This document shows, in pieces, positions 37,301 to 47,810 of a stretch of 64,000 nt of DNA (its first letter is position 1; each line of letters opens with the position of its first letter). Origin of the DNA: Rhizophagus irregularis (taxonomy: Eukaryota > Glomeromycota > Glomeromycetes > Glomerales > Glomeraceae); assembly GCF_026210795.1 (NCBI RefSeq), contig NC_089443.1, positions 2,108,001-2,172,000 on the forward strand. The letters run 5' to 3'. The notes beneath the pieces were generated by a model. It ran no database searches and was not told the DNA's origin. It saw nothing but the letters and a program-made list of their open reading frames with translations. Position numbers and translations under genes: made by a program.

Positions 37301-37944
37301 TCTGGAGAACGGAAAAAGATCAAGATTCGTAGGTATATACGAATCTTGTTTAAATTTTTTTCATTAATATTAATGAACGGTTACTAATAACCGTTCTTTT
37401 CTTTTTTTTATAGGTTTGGGTGGTTTTCCGACGAATGGATGAACCAAAACCAAGATTCGTAAGTACGAATCATGGTTTATTTTATTATTATTATTTTATT
37501 ATAATTTTGAATTAGCAATATTTATTTGTAATTTAGATAGATGCTAATAATAATAATATAATTATAAAGTTTTTAAGCATTTAATTAATAAATACATTTA
37601 ATAAATTTGATAATAAAAATTGAAATAAATTCAGAAAAAAATAGTCCGATTTTTGTCCGATTTAAGTTCTGAAGTATATCTAATTGACTGTCCGAATTTA
37701 GTATGATTTAGTTCTGATTTATGTCCAATTTAAGTTCCGAAGTACATCTGATTGGCAGTCAATCGGATAACAATCGGAATATATTTTTTTTGTAAAAATC
37801 GGACATATTTCAGCCGTAATTCGACCTAAAATCGGATATCTGATTTTTAGCCGATTTGCCTTATTTCGACTAGTGAATATTCCCTTTCTTTTTTATCTTT
37901 AAGGACTCTCGTTTACAGTTATTGGATACTGGATTTTAGAATAG
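34337..37944 (+). CDS. Small gene with 44-nt repeated micro-exons, split by a 3.2-kb insertion
   Basis: Exon 1 is 34337-34444 (MSLEQPLPKIGTNNTNNGVE onward), followed by GTAAGT. Exons 2 (34521-34564) and 3 (34643-34686) are 44-nt near-copies separated by 76-78 nt introns with TTACTAAT/TTACTAAC branch-like words and TTTACTTTAG acceptors. Intron 3 would contain the CACTAG-ended element, and exon 4 is 37904-37944. The ORF stays open: exon 2 gives GRTPGFQFQSETLE, exon 3 (read one frame over) gives CDGLLDFNFSLNLWN, and exon 4 ends GYWILE and stop, about 78 residues. More exon-like blocks follow at about 38023-38052. No signal peptide or domain is visible. It is unknown whether a 3.2-kb intron is removed; before the insertion it would have been about 75 nt. 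Confidence 0.42.
34950..35110 (+). other. C/T-rich leader tract upstream of array A
   Basis: Almost pure pyrimidine, made of CCTTTCC/CTTCCC words. The equivalent position in arrays B and C (on their minus strand) also carries a pyrimidine tract, so it is part of the module architecture. It could be transcribed leader or DNA with triplex potential (inference). Confidence 0.6.
35228..37458 (+). repeat. Micro-exon/intron array A (17 exon-like units)
   Basis: Seventeen exon-like blocks of 37-58 nt start at 35228, 35347, 35510, 35653, 35794, 35934, 36068, 36215, 36343, 36474, 36607, 36742, 36882, 37011, 37145, 37281 and 37414. Each is bounded by a TAG/AAG and, in most, a GTAAGT. The 75-130 nt intron-like blocks carry a hairpin across the donor (CCAAGATTC in the exon pairs with GAATCTTGG in the intron, GTAAGT between) and a second hairpin, AACGGTTACTAATAACCGTT, with the branch-like TACTAAT at its centre, followed by a T-rich tract. 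Five blocks are 48 nt and in one frame give (I)GxxSEFRxxEKNQDS. Other lengths shift the frame and bring stops, so protein coding throughout is doubtful. Confidence 0.7.
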
Positions 37945-38089
37945 GGCTGATAGTAAATAGAATAGAAGGAAGTTTTTTTAAATTAGGAACGTTATTAACG
38001 TTTCCTTCTTTTTTTCTTTAGGAACGTGGCTTCTTGGATAATAATATGAACTGTAAGTTAAATGGGTGAAGAAGGAAGATTCTAAATGA

Positions 38090-41000
38090 ATATTTGTTAT
38101 TTTAATATTATAAAAATCAGCGAAAAATTAGGATTTAACATGTTGACCAGGTATATGCATGATAAGTGGCCAATAGGTTACTAATAGGTAACCTATTTGT
38201 GACTAATTGGTATACAGTATATACAGTAAGTAGAAATAGACAGTTTTGTATTATTTAAAGTGATAAAGAGTTTAACTTGCAATGTAATTCTAATATAAAT
38301 AGTATAAATGCATTTTTATTAAATACTGGCCAGTTTAAAATTGATAATTACTTAAATAGCCAATAAAATTAATAATTATTGTTAATCACGTGGTAATACG
38401 ATTTTTTTTATTTATTTATCTTTCGCGTATTTTTTTTTCCTCTTAACCCTTTTCTCTTAAAATTTTATTTTATTGATTTGTGTAAAATAAATACAAAGGT
38501 ACATTTTTCTTCTTTTTTTATTATATTATTAATATTTTTAATACTTCTTTTCTTCTCTTCTTACTAATATGTTTTTCTAATATGTTTCCTTCTACTAATA
38601 ACATTTTTTTATTAATATTTTATTAATATTACATTCATACTAATATTTTCTATTACTAACCATTTCTTTTACTAACATTTTTATTACCGTTTATACTAAT
38701 ATTTTCTTTTACTTTTACTAATACTTCATACTAATATTTCTTTTACTTTAATACACTACTAATATTTCTATTTCTTTCTTTTAAATATCAATAAATGATC
38801 GTTATTTGTTGATAACAGGCTAACATATAAAAGGAGGTTTATTTGTGTTTTACACACATAATTTTAATTGTTTATAATAATTATTGTTTTACATTTTTTT
38901 GGTTATTTGTAAATTTAATTTTATCTAATAAAATTTTTGGTATAATTAAATAATAAATTTGACCTAAATTATCTATAAAATAAATAAATTAAAATTATAA
39001 AAATTTATAAATTTGACCTAAATTAAAAATTATAAATTTATAAAATGACATATTTAGGATACTTATTAGCATGTCTGATAAGTAGGTGATATCTGTCTGA
39101 TATTTATTAAAATCTATTGGGTATCTGATATGTTTGTTATATATAACTGATATTTTACTACCCAATATGTATCTGATATGTATCTGATATATATAATATG
39201 TGTGCCCAAATTTCTGCATTTGTACTACACATATTGGGTATTTGATATGTGTAGTATTATTAAATATCGCACACATATCATATATATATCAGATACATAT
39301 CAGGTACCCAATATGTATCTGATAACTTTTATTTTGACCAGTGTAGAAGTAGAAATTTATTTTGTAAGTTATTATGGATATCACTCTAAAATATAGTAAA
39401 AAAGTGGTAAAAATATAAAAAAAATTATTGTGATAAATCCTTAAAAACCTATATCTTCAATTAGTTTATTGATATATTTGGTTGCATTATTTATGACAAA
39501 CTTCCAATAATGATCATACTAATATTGCAGTCTTTCTATTTGTAAAATTGTAGCTTACTCTCTAAACATAATTTCTACTTAATAGTATACATATGGAGTA
39601 TTTTCTGTAATATAACAAATGGTTTATTAGTTAATTATATTAGGTTTTTGTATATAGTGTTTTACATTTATGTATTTCTGTATTTTAATTCTTAATAAAC
39701 TAGTGAATATGCTGCAATTAAAAAAAAAAAAATTAAGTTAAAAGTTTATATAGTAAATGTGATCAAAAAACTAAAGAATTAGGAATGGCACTTGTAATCT
39801 ATAACAGATAGATGAAATATTACTACTCAATAATATGCATATTCCCATATATCATAATAGCTAAATTTTTATTTATACAGAAAGAAATATGAATTTGGTT
39901 AATATATGTTACTTCTAACAATCAAGATATAAAAAAAAGCTTGATTAATGAATTGAAAATAATTATAAAGGACATAATTGATCAGTTTACAATATTATAG
40001 TATTATATATTGTATTAGATAACTTTAATAATACAGTATAATTAATAATAAAATAGACTAATTGTCCAGTATTGAACAATCAGGATCTCAATTTCTTATA
40101 TAATTATCACAGCCAAAATTTTATGATATTTTCTAAGTTCTCTATTCAAATGCAGAATTATTCATACATAAGAAATAGGATAAAAATAAAAGTAGATTAA
40201 GTCTTATTTTAAAATCAAGAATTGATTAAATCTGGATCATACATAAACCTGATATTATTCCAATAGAATTTTTGATGCACTTATCACAGATAGTCACAAA
40301 CAATCATTATAGTATTATTTTAATAATACTAAATATATTAGGATTTATTAAGAATAATTTTTGGCATTGTGTTTTAGACCAAATATGGGATTTAGATTTA
40401 AATGATAAATATCAGAATAAATGCATAATAAACTGTTATAAACATCAGTAAAATAACCAATATGCAATGAAAAAATTTTACTAAAACACTAAACAGAAAA
40501 TTAAAAGCATAAGATTTCCAACAACTAATAGATAAATTTAATCATAAATTACAATTAGGATACAAAAAAAATACTGATGAAGAAGAAATAAAATGCAAAT
40601 TTAATGAATTTTAGGATAATATTATAAGCTATAAAATCAGTTAAATATTCAAAAAGCTGCAATATAAGATATAAGTTATTATTTGCAAATAAAACTATAC
40701 AACATACTAGTGATACTACTAAACTGAGAAGTTTAATTAAGGAAATCTGCAAAGATCAGGATTTCATTGCCGCCAAAGATACACATTAAATAAATTATTG
40801 GTTAAACAAATTCAATAAATACAATAATAATTACAACAGGAAAAAAATATGATAAATTCATCAATAAGTATAAAAAACTTATTATTCTTACACACAACTT
40901 CTTCAATAGTATATGGATTAATAATGTTAAAGAAGTAATTAAATAAAAAGTCAAAATTTTATGTAAATTGATTGGTTAGTTCATTAGATATGGCACATTT

Positions 41001-41357
41001 TTATCAAAAAAGAGTGTTGCGTTACTTTTGTAACTTTTTAATATTTTTAAAAAATTAAGATTTTTACAATAATTAATTTTATATTTATTTGTTATAAAAG
41101 TATAATATAATTATTGTAAAAATCTTAATTTTTTAAAAATATTTGATAAAAATGTGCCATATCTAATGAACTAACCAATCAATTTACATAAAATTTTATA
41201 TTTTGGTAAATCATATGATAAATGATTTACATTTTAAATTTTGTTTTGATTGGCTTTAATTTTGATATCAATTCATGTGATTAATGATCAACAATAAGGG
41301 TGTTGCGTTACTTTTGTTAGCTACTATAAGTAAGATTCAAAATAGCGTATGCAACAT
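38090..41357. other. Gene-free repeat-rich DNA with decayed coding fragments
   Basis: A TACTAATATTT-like degenerate microsatellite lies at about 38560-38780. A cluster of GTATCTGATAT words and their complements lies at about 39050-39330. Plus-strand protein-like fragments with stops occur at about 40500-40960 (LGYKKNTDEEEIKCKFNEF, LRSLIKEICKDQDFIAAKD), family unknown. An inverted repeat of about 80-nt arms (TTAGTTCATTAGATATGGC and complement) spans about 40960-41215. Confidence 0.45.
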
Positions 41358-41359
41358 TA

Positions 41360-43127
41360 TATAAGGACCCCGGAAAATACTTATATAGGTAAGGTCCCAA
41401 AAATATTTTTTATTAGTAGCTCTAAGCACAGGTTTTTACTATGATCGCTAAGCATTGTTGATATCTAACCTTAAAAATTATATAAAAATAAGCAAATCAA
41501 TCTTCTAACCTAATTAAATTTTTATTATAACACATATAATTTATAAAATATATTTATTAATTAATATATTTTATTAAATCCAATTTTAAATATGTTGTGA
41601 AGCTAAACTAAACATAATATACAAGTAGATTAATAATATTCAATTAATAAAGTTAATAAATAGTAAGAGAAAATTCGAAATTAATACTATTACAAAAAAT
41701 GTAAATTTCTCCATAAGTATTATACTTACACCCATAAAAATTAATATGTAGGTAGTTTCGACCTTGCTGAACAATTTTCAATTAATTTAGAAAGTCGATT
41801 TCATTTGACCAAAGGGGTGTAATTACGCTCTGAAGTTGTAAACGGAGAAATGAAAAATTCGGAAGTTAGTACCGTTATGAAAAATGCACTTTTCTCCATA
41901 AGTATTATACCCACACTCATGAAAATTAATATATAAGTAGTTTCGACCTTGCTGAACAACTAAAAATTTGACTAAATTCACTACAATTTTCATTACGTTT
42001 GCATAAAATTACTAAAAATTTGCCTAAAATTTACACAATTTACATTACGTCACTGGACTATCAATTAATTTAGAAAGTCGATTTCATTTGACCAAAGAGG
42101 TGTAATTACGCTCTGAAGTTGTAAACGGATAAATGAAAAATTCGGAAGTTAGTACCGTTATGAAAAATGCACTTTTCTACATAAGTATTATACCCACACT
42201 CATAAAAATTAATATATAAGTAGTTTCGACCTTTCTGAACAACTTTCAATTAATTTAAAAAGTCAATTTCATTTGACTGAAGTGGTGTAATTACGCTCTG
42301 AAGTTATAAACGAAAAAGTGAAAAATTTAAAAGTTATTACCGTTAAAAAAAATATGCTTTTCTATATAAATATCATACTTAGCCTTATGAAAATTAAAAT
42401 ACAAGTAGATTTAACTTGCTGAATAACCTTACTTAAGCATAAAAGATAATTTGATATAACCAAAGTGGTAAGTAGTGAAATTATATTTTAAAGTAAAACA
42501 TATTTACAGTAATTTTATTTAACAAAATAAACATGTATAATATAGTAATTTTATATTAAAAATAATACACTGAGTTTAATAAAAATTAAAAAGATACTAT
42601 TGAAAGATAATTAATAAAACATTGAAAAAAAAAACTGAAATTCCATCAAAAAAAATTTTTGTTTATGTATTTATATAAAATCGTAAAATGTAGTACAAAA
42701 TTAACACTTACCGTTAGTGAAAATAAATAAAAATTAATTATAAATTCAATATATCCCTTAAAGTGTTTTGCAGCTAAATTTGGCTGCGATTTACCACTAC
42801 TCATGTGCCGATCTAAACTGTAATACAATAAAATTCCATGGAATCCTCTGCGGAAATCCTGAAAATTCCGCGGAATTTAGAACAATGGCTATCATTTAAG
42901 GGATAATAATTTAAAAAGTTCTATAAATATGAAAAATAAGCAACTAGAAACTCTTAGTATTTTAAAATAATACCAAAAATATGCAATTTAATTATCTTAC
43001 ATAGTATAAAATTTTCTTAAAATTAAGCATTATAAAATTCTTACATCATAAAATTTTTCTATGTTGGCTAAGCACCTTGGTACCTTACATATATAAGCAT
43101 TTTCTGGGGTCCTATTATATACTCAGA
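41360..43127. mobile_element. 1.8-kb element with GGACCCC-containing TIRs and internal satellite
   Basis: Left end TATAAGGACCCCGGAAAATAC; the right end is its near-complement GCATTTTCTGGGGTCCTA at about 43106-43124. The arms match over about 40 nt, including a GGTAAGGT word. A TA target is likely, given AT-rich flanks. The interior is mainly the 180-bp satellite. No ORF. Confidence 0.6.
41640..42520. repeat. About 180-bp satellite, 4-5 copies (locus 1)
   Basis: Monomers share GTAGTTTCGACCTTGCTGAA, CATTTGACCAAAG, TTACGCTCTGAAGTTG and GTTAGTACCGTTATGAAAAA. The same satellite recurs at 45470-46250. One unit is interrupted at about 41960-42060 by a piece of the TTAGTAATTTTATGCAAA minisatellite (found at 46.9 and 57 kb) in inverted orientation. 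Confidence 0.7.
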
Positions 43128-43199
43128 TATTTCTACTTTTCACACAAGATCTTGTTAAGAAATATGATAAAAGCCTATGATTCAATTAGCTTAGAGAGT

Positions 43200-43664
43200 T
43201 TTAATAAATGCCAGTATTGTTGAAAAAATTAGGGGAATCTTTAAGTCCTTATATTAAACCAACAGTAAAATTTAGTGGTAAAGTTTATGATTTAGGATTA
43301 CTTTATTTCAAAAGGTATTGGCAACCTTTGTAAGATAGATAGCAGGTTAGACAGTAAACTTTATTGCCAAATTTTAATAAAAGATTTTTAAAATAAGATA
43401 ATAATCTGAAGTATACTTTTTAATGTGTTAGGAATTGGTTTTCTTATAATAATATTTAACTTCTTAATTGGCCAGTTCAATTTCCTGATCTTAATCCTAT
43501 AGAATACTTTTAGGGTGAATTGAACAGACATTTAAGAAAACTTCCAGTTTAAATTTCAGAAAAACAAGATTTATAAGATAAAATTCAAGATATATGGAAT
43601 GAAATAAAAGTAAATATCTGTATAAAGTTAATTGAATCTATACCAAGATAAATAAATGATATCA
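43200..43664 (+). pseudogene. Tc1/mariner transposase C-terminal half, decayed (5' part)
   Basis: The plus frames contain a TVKFSGKVYDLG-like stretch, then CKIDSRLDSKLYCQIL, then NWPVQFPDLNPIEYF, stop, GELNRHLRKLPV and QDIWNEIKVNICIKLIESIP. This matches the DDE region of Tc1-like transposases (SPDLNPIENLW context). The internal stops sit where Trp, Gln and Arg codons are expected (YF*GELN, LPV*ISEK, PR*IND), each explicable by one G-to-A or C-to-T change. The reading is cut at INDIIK by the hAT element and resumes at 56175. Confidence 0.75.
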
Positions 43665-43980
43665 TAAAGTAAGAATGGCTCTGAAATTGATTTGGCAAAA
43701 ATCCAAAATCTGAAATTCTGAAACTGAATTCCGAATTGTTTCAGCATGCCAAAATTAATGCCAAAATCTAAAATATTAGCCAAAATTCAAATTAGTTTTT
43801 ATATTATTTTACATTTTTTATTTAAGCATAAGTGTATAATACTAACACTATTATTTATTATTGAAGTAATTCTTTATTTATTTTTTATTCTTTAGTTCAT
43901 TACTTCATTACATTATTTATAAATTTTATAATAACTAGATAAATAGGTAATATTAATTATATTATATATTTTATATTTAA

Positions 43981-45060
43981 TTAATCAAGATACTTTGAAG
44001 CAAGTTTGTCAACGTCATAATCTATTATTAATTCTTCCTCACTTTCATTTTCCGTCTCAAAATTATTATCATCTTTATCATTATCCTTACTCTCATCGTC
44101 ATTATCACTATCACTATCACTATCTTCAGGATTTTTAACGAATGGAACTGCATTAATATCAAATATATTTTCCAAAATCAATACTGATACTATATGACTT
44201 CAAAATCCTCTTCAAGATTATCTAATAATTCATTAATTATAACTTTTAATTCACTTTGAGAATATTTTGAACTTGCATATTTTAATTCTTCATTTACTTT
44301 TGAAATATAAAATGATTGAATCTTAGCCATAGATTCAACTTTTGAAGTCTGCAAACGAAGCCTGCGTTTTTCATAAATCCATCCAAGAGTTGAGAAAACC
44401 CTTTCACAACTAGCACTATGAGGAGTAACTGATAAAATATGAAGAGCAAGCTGCTGCAAATAATTTTTAGTATCGTCAGTAGCAAGCTATCATAATATAG
44501 GTGTTTCATCATTATTTCTAAATTCTTCTTTATAAGGTACTAATTCTAGCTTATAATGACGCATTTGGAGAAAAAGGTCTTCACATGACTTTAAATTATT
44601 TTCCATGGCTTTCCAAATATTACCAGCAGTTGAGGTAATTAGAGAATAAATTCCACTTCGCAATCCTTCTGCTATAATAAATATCTAGTTAAAATTTGTT
44701 ACATAATAATTATAACAAATGATAATTAAATTTTAATTAAATAAGAATATTTACCTCAAAATCCTGGATGTAGAAAATATGCTAACAAATATAAAGAAAT
44801 ATCAAACTCCTCCCACCTTTTATTAAATGCCTGTATTGCATGCTATTGTAGTGATATCAAATTACTTGAATTAAATTTTTTAATTACATAACCTAAGCGT
44901 ATCATTTGGATAAATGCATCAGCTAAATTAGTTTGATTCCCTTCAAGCATCAATATTGTATTCTTAATAGGCTGAAGTAATTTGGCTAAAGTGTCAACTT
45001 TATTATAAAAGTCTTGTTTTTTAAGATATTTTTTAACAGTTGAATTAGTAATTTTTTTGG
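43981..45060 (-). pseudogene. hAT transposase C-terminal part (dimerisation domain)
   Basis: The minus frame carries LALHILSVTPHSASCERVFS followed by TLGWIYEKRRLRLQTSKVES, the classical hAT C-terminal dimerisation signature, then an acidic tail at 43981-44181 (EDSDSDSDNDDESKDNDKDD) in another frame. Upstream minus-strand sequence to about 45060 continues the transposase with stops. The frame change between the domain and the acidic tail shows decay. Confidence 0.75.
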
Positions 45061-45228
45061 GATGATTAGTTACTACCTATAGTATTAAAATCAAGGGTGA
45101 TTTTAACGCTCACCAGTGGTGAAATTCACCCAAGGTAAAGTTCACCTATATTACATAATTTATTAAAATTTAAATTGTTTTGTTTTGAAAAAAATAATAA
45201 TTTTATTAATAAAAATATGAGTGAATTT

Positions 45229-45374
45229 ATTTACCGCACCCTGCATTACAACGCATCTTTCCTTTTTTGTAAATTGTTTATGTCGATCTTTAGTTTATAC
45301 ACCGCACCCCCCCTTAAAATGGCAAATGATAAACATACAAATATATATAAATTTGTAACGCAGGGTGCGGTAAA
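45229..45374. mobile_element. 146-bp MITE with TTTACCGCACCCTGC ends
   Basis: Left TTTACCGCACCCTGCATTAC and right GTAACGCAGGGTGCGGTAAA are inverted repeats of about 20 bp with one or two mismatches. It is nested inside the 45093-46413 element. Confidence 0.7.
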
Positions 45375-45469
45375 TATATTATTTCTAAAAATATTTATAT
45401 AAAATATATAGTTTAAATATAATAATATATTATACAATAATTCATAAGTTAGTATTATTATAAAAAATG

Positions 45470-46250
45470 AATAAATCCTATAATATTAAGTAGATTTTAT
45501 ATTGCTAAACAACTTTCAATTAATAAAGGAAGTAAATTTCATTTGACTAAAGTGGTGAAATTATGCTCTAAAGTTAGTAAATGGAAAAAAAAAAAATTCA
45601 AAAGTTAGTACTGTTATGAAAAATGTAGATTTCTCCATATGTATTATATCTACACCCATGAAAATTAATATACAAGTAGTTTCGACCTTGCTAAACAATT
45701 TTCAATTAATTTAGAAAGTCGATTTTATTTGACTAAAGTAGTGAAATTACGCGCTGAAGTTAATAAACAGAAAGAAAAATTTGAAAGTTAGTACTGTTAT
45801 GAAAAATGTAGATTTTTCCATATGTATTATACCTACACCCATGAAAATTAATGTACACGTAGTTTCGACCTTGCTGAACAATTTTCAATTAATTCAGAAA
45901 GTTGATTTCATTTGACTAAAGTAGTAAAATTACGCTCTGAAGTTAATAAATAAAAAAACAATTTTAAAATATGAAAAATATGGGTTGTTTTATATGTGTT
46001 ATACCTACACTTATAAAAAATAATATACAAGTAGTTTTGGCTCTGTTGAACAACTTTTAATTAATAAAAGAAATTGATTTCATTTGACTAAAGTAGTGAA
46101 ATTACACTCTAAAGTTATTAAATAAAAAATATAAAACTTTAGGAGTTAAACAGTTAGTAGTATTATAAAAACACAAATTTCTCTATAAATTTCATTTCTA
46201 ATTTATGAAATTGAGTTGTATGGGTTTAATAGTATGTTTGGAAAAAAAGT
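45470..46250. repeat. About 180-bp satellite (locus 2)
   Basis: Four degenerate monomers of the 41640-42520 satellite in the same orientation, sharing CATTTGACTAAAG, TACGCTCTGAAGTTA and GTTAGTACTGTTATGAAAAA words. Confidence 0.7.
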
Positions 46251-46869
46251 TACAGTTTAAAAAAATTCATAAAAAAATTTTTATTTACGTGTATGAAATT
46301 GTAAAACATAATACAAATAAAATTAATATAAAACTTATAAAACTAAAATTATCATATTACTGGTGAATTTCACTAGAGGTAAATTCACCACTGGTGAATA
46401 TAAAATTAATCCTAAAATCAATATTTGATTAAAATTTTTGATATAAAAATTAATAAATAAAATAACAAAAAAAATCATAAATATTACTTCATCAAGAGCC
46501 CGTCTCATTTTAACAAATGAATACAGTCAGACCCCCATATAGTCACCTAATTGGTTCCCATAAAATCAGTGATTGTATAGGGGTATGCTTATATACAGGT
46601 ACTATATCTTAATTTTGGCCGAAATTAGTAAATTATAATTTATAAAATTATGTGATCACTACGCACAGGTCGAACAGATGTCATTGTCGCAAAATTTGCC
46701 TGGAATTTTTCTGGCAAATTGAGAATTATCCCGGTAAATTGGGGTAAATTGTGTTACAATTTTGGGATAATGGAGGACTTACAATTTGGCAAATTTTGTC
46801 AAAATGGAGGAATTCCTACAGAATTCCTAATTCAAATGTTGAGAAATTTTTCAGTAAATTATCATTAAA

Positions 46870-47420
46870 TTGTGGGAAATTTTAGGCAAATTTTTAGTAA
46901 TGTTATGCAAACGAAGTGTAAATTGTGGTGAATTTAGTTAAATTTTTAGTAATTTTATGCAAACGTAATGTAAATTGTGGTGAATTTAGTCAAATTTTTA
47001 GTAATTTTATGCAAATTGTGGTGAATTTAGTTAATGTTATGCAAACGTAATGCAAATTGTAGTGAATTTAGTCAAATTTTTAGTAATTTTATGCAAACGT
47101 AATGCAAATTGTGGTGAATTTAGTCAAATTTTTAGTAATGTTATGTAAACAAAGTGCAAATTGTGGTGAATTTAGTTAAATTTTTAGTAATGTTATGTAA
47201 ACAAAGTGCAAATTGTGGTGAATTTAGTCAAATTTTTAGTAATTTTATGCAAACGTAATGCAAATTGTGGTGAATTTAGTTAAATTTTTAGTAATTTTAT
47301 GCAAATTGTGGTGAATTTAGTTAATGTTATGTAAACGAAGTGCAAATTGTGGTGAATTTTTAGCAATATTAGGCCAATGTTATGTAAATTGTGATGAATT
47401 TTTTGTAATGATATGTAAAT
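46870..47420. repeat. About 52-bp minisatellite (element B)
   Basis: Units read TTTTAGTAATTTTATGCAAA then CGTAATGCAAATTGTGGTGA and ATTTAGTCAAA, with length variants missing the middle part. About ten units. The same array is at 56870-57540. Confidence 0.8.
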
Positions 47421-47810
47421 TGCAAATTTGAAATAAAAACTTTTCATTGTTGCACGATTTACCAGGAAAATTCCGGTAAATTGTGCATTTTTTTGTCAAA
47501 TTTTGGAAAAATGGACCATTTTACCAAAATTTAACTTTCAAATGCTAGAAAATTTTTAGCAATTTTAGACAATTGAGTGACAATTGTTTGACAATTTTTG
47601 GACAATTGAGTGTAAATGTAATATTTTTAAGACAATTTCTGACAATTGAGTAATAATTAAGCAACAATTTTGTGTAATTTTATACAATTTATTGATTCTA
47701 ATTTTATTAACAATTTATCTAATTATTCAATTATACCTTGTAATTAAGTACATCAATAATGTTAAAGAAAACAAATATCAAAAAAAAACAAAAAGTTTCA
47801 AAGGTTAATC

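Larger units (their letters stand above)
34697..37875 (+). mobile_element. CACTAG-ended element carrying micro-exon array A
   Basis: The ends are perfect inverted repeats over about 25 bp beginning CACTAGTCGAAATAAGG (left from 34697, right ending 37875). It is inserted in intron 3 of the 34337 gene. The interior has short foldback words near 34700-34850, a C/T-rich tract (34950-35105), the micro-exon array, then TCCGATTT-word DNA (37640-37800). There is no transposase. CACTA-type ends are only suggestive, and no clear TSD could be fixed. Confidence 0.68.
45093..46413. mobile_element. TIR element bearing the 180-bp satellite, inserted in the hAT
   Basis: The ends share TCACCAGTGGTGAA in inverted array (45110-45123 region and 46395-46408 region) with further GGTAAA/TTCACC words just inside. 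It contains a nested 146-bp MITE at 45229-45374 and four satellite monomers. No ORF and no resolved TSD. Confidence 0.55.

Noticed and set aside
46870-47420. CRISPR-like array
   Set aside because: Direct repeats without unique spacers of constant length, in a eukaryotic repeat context.
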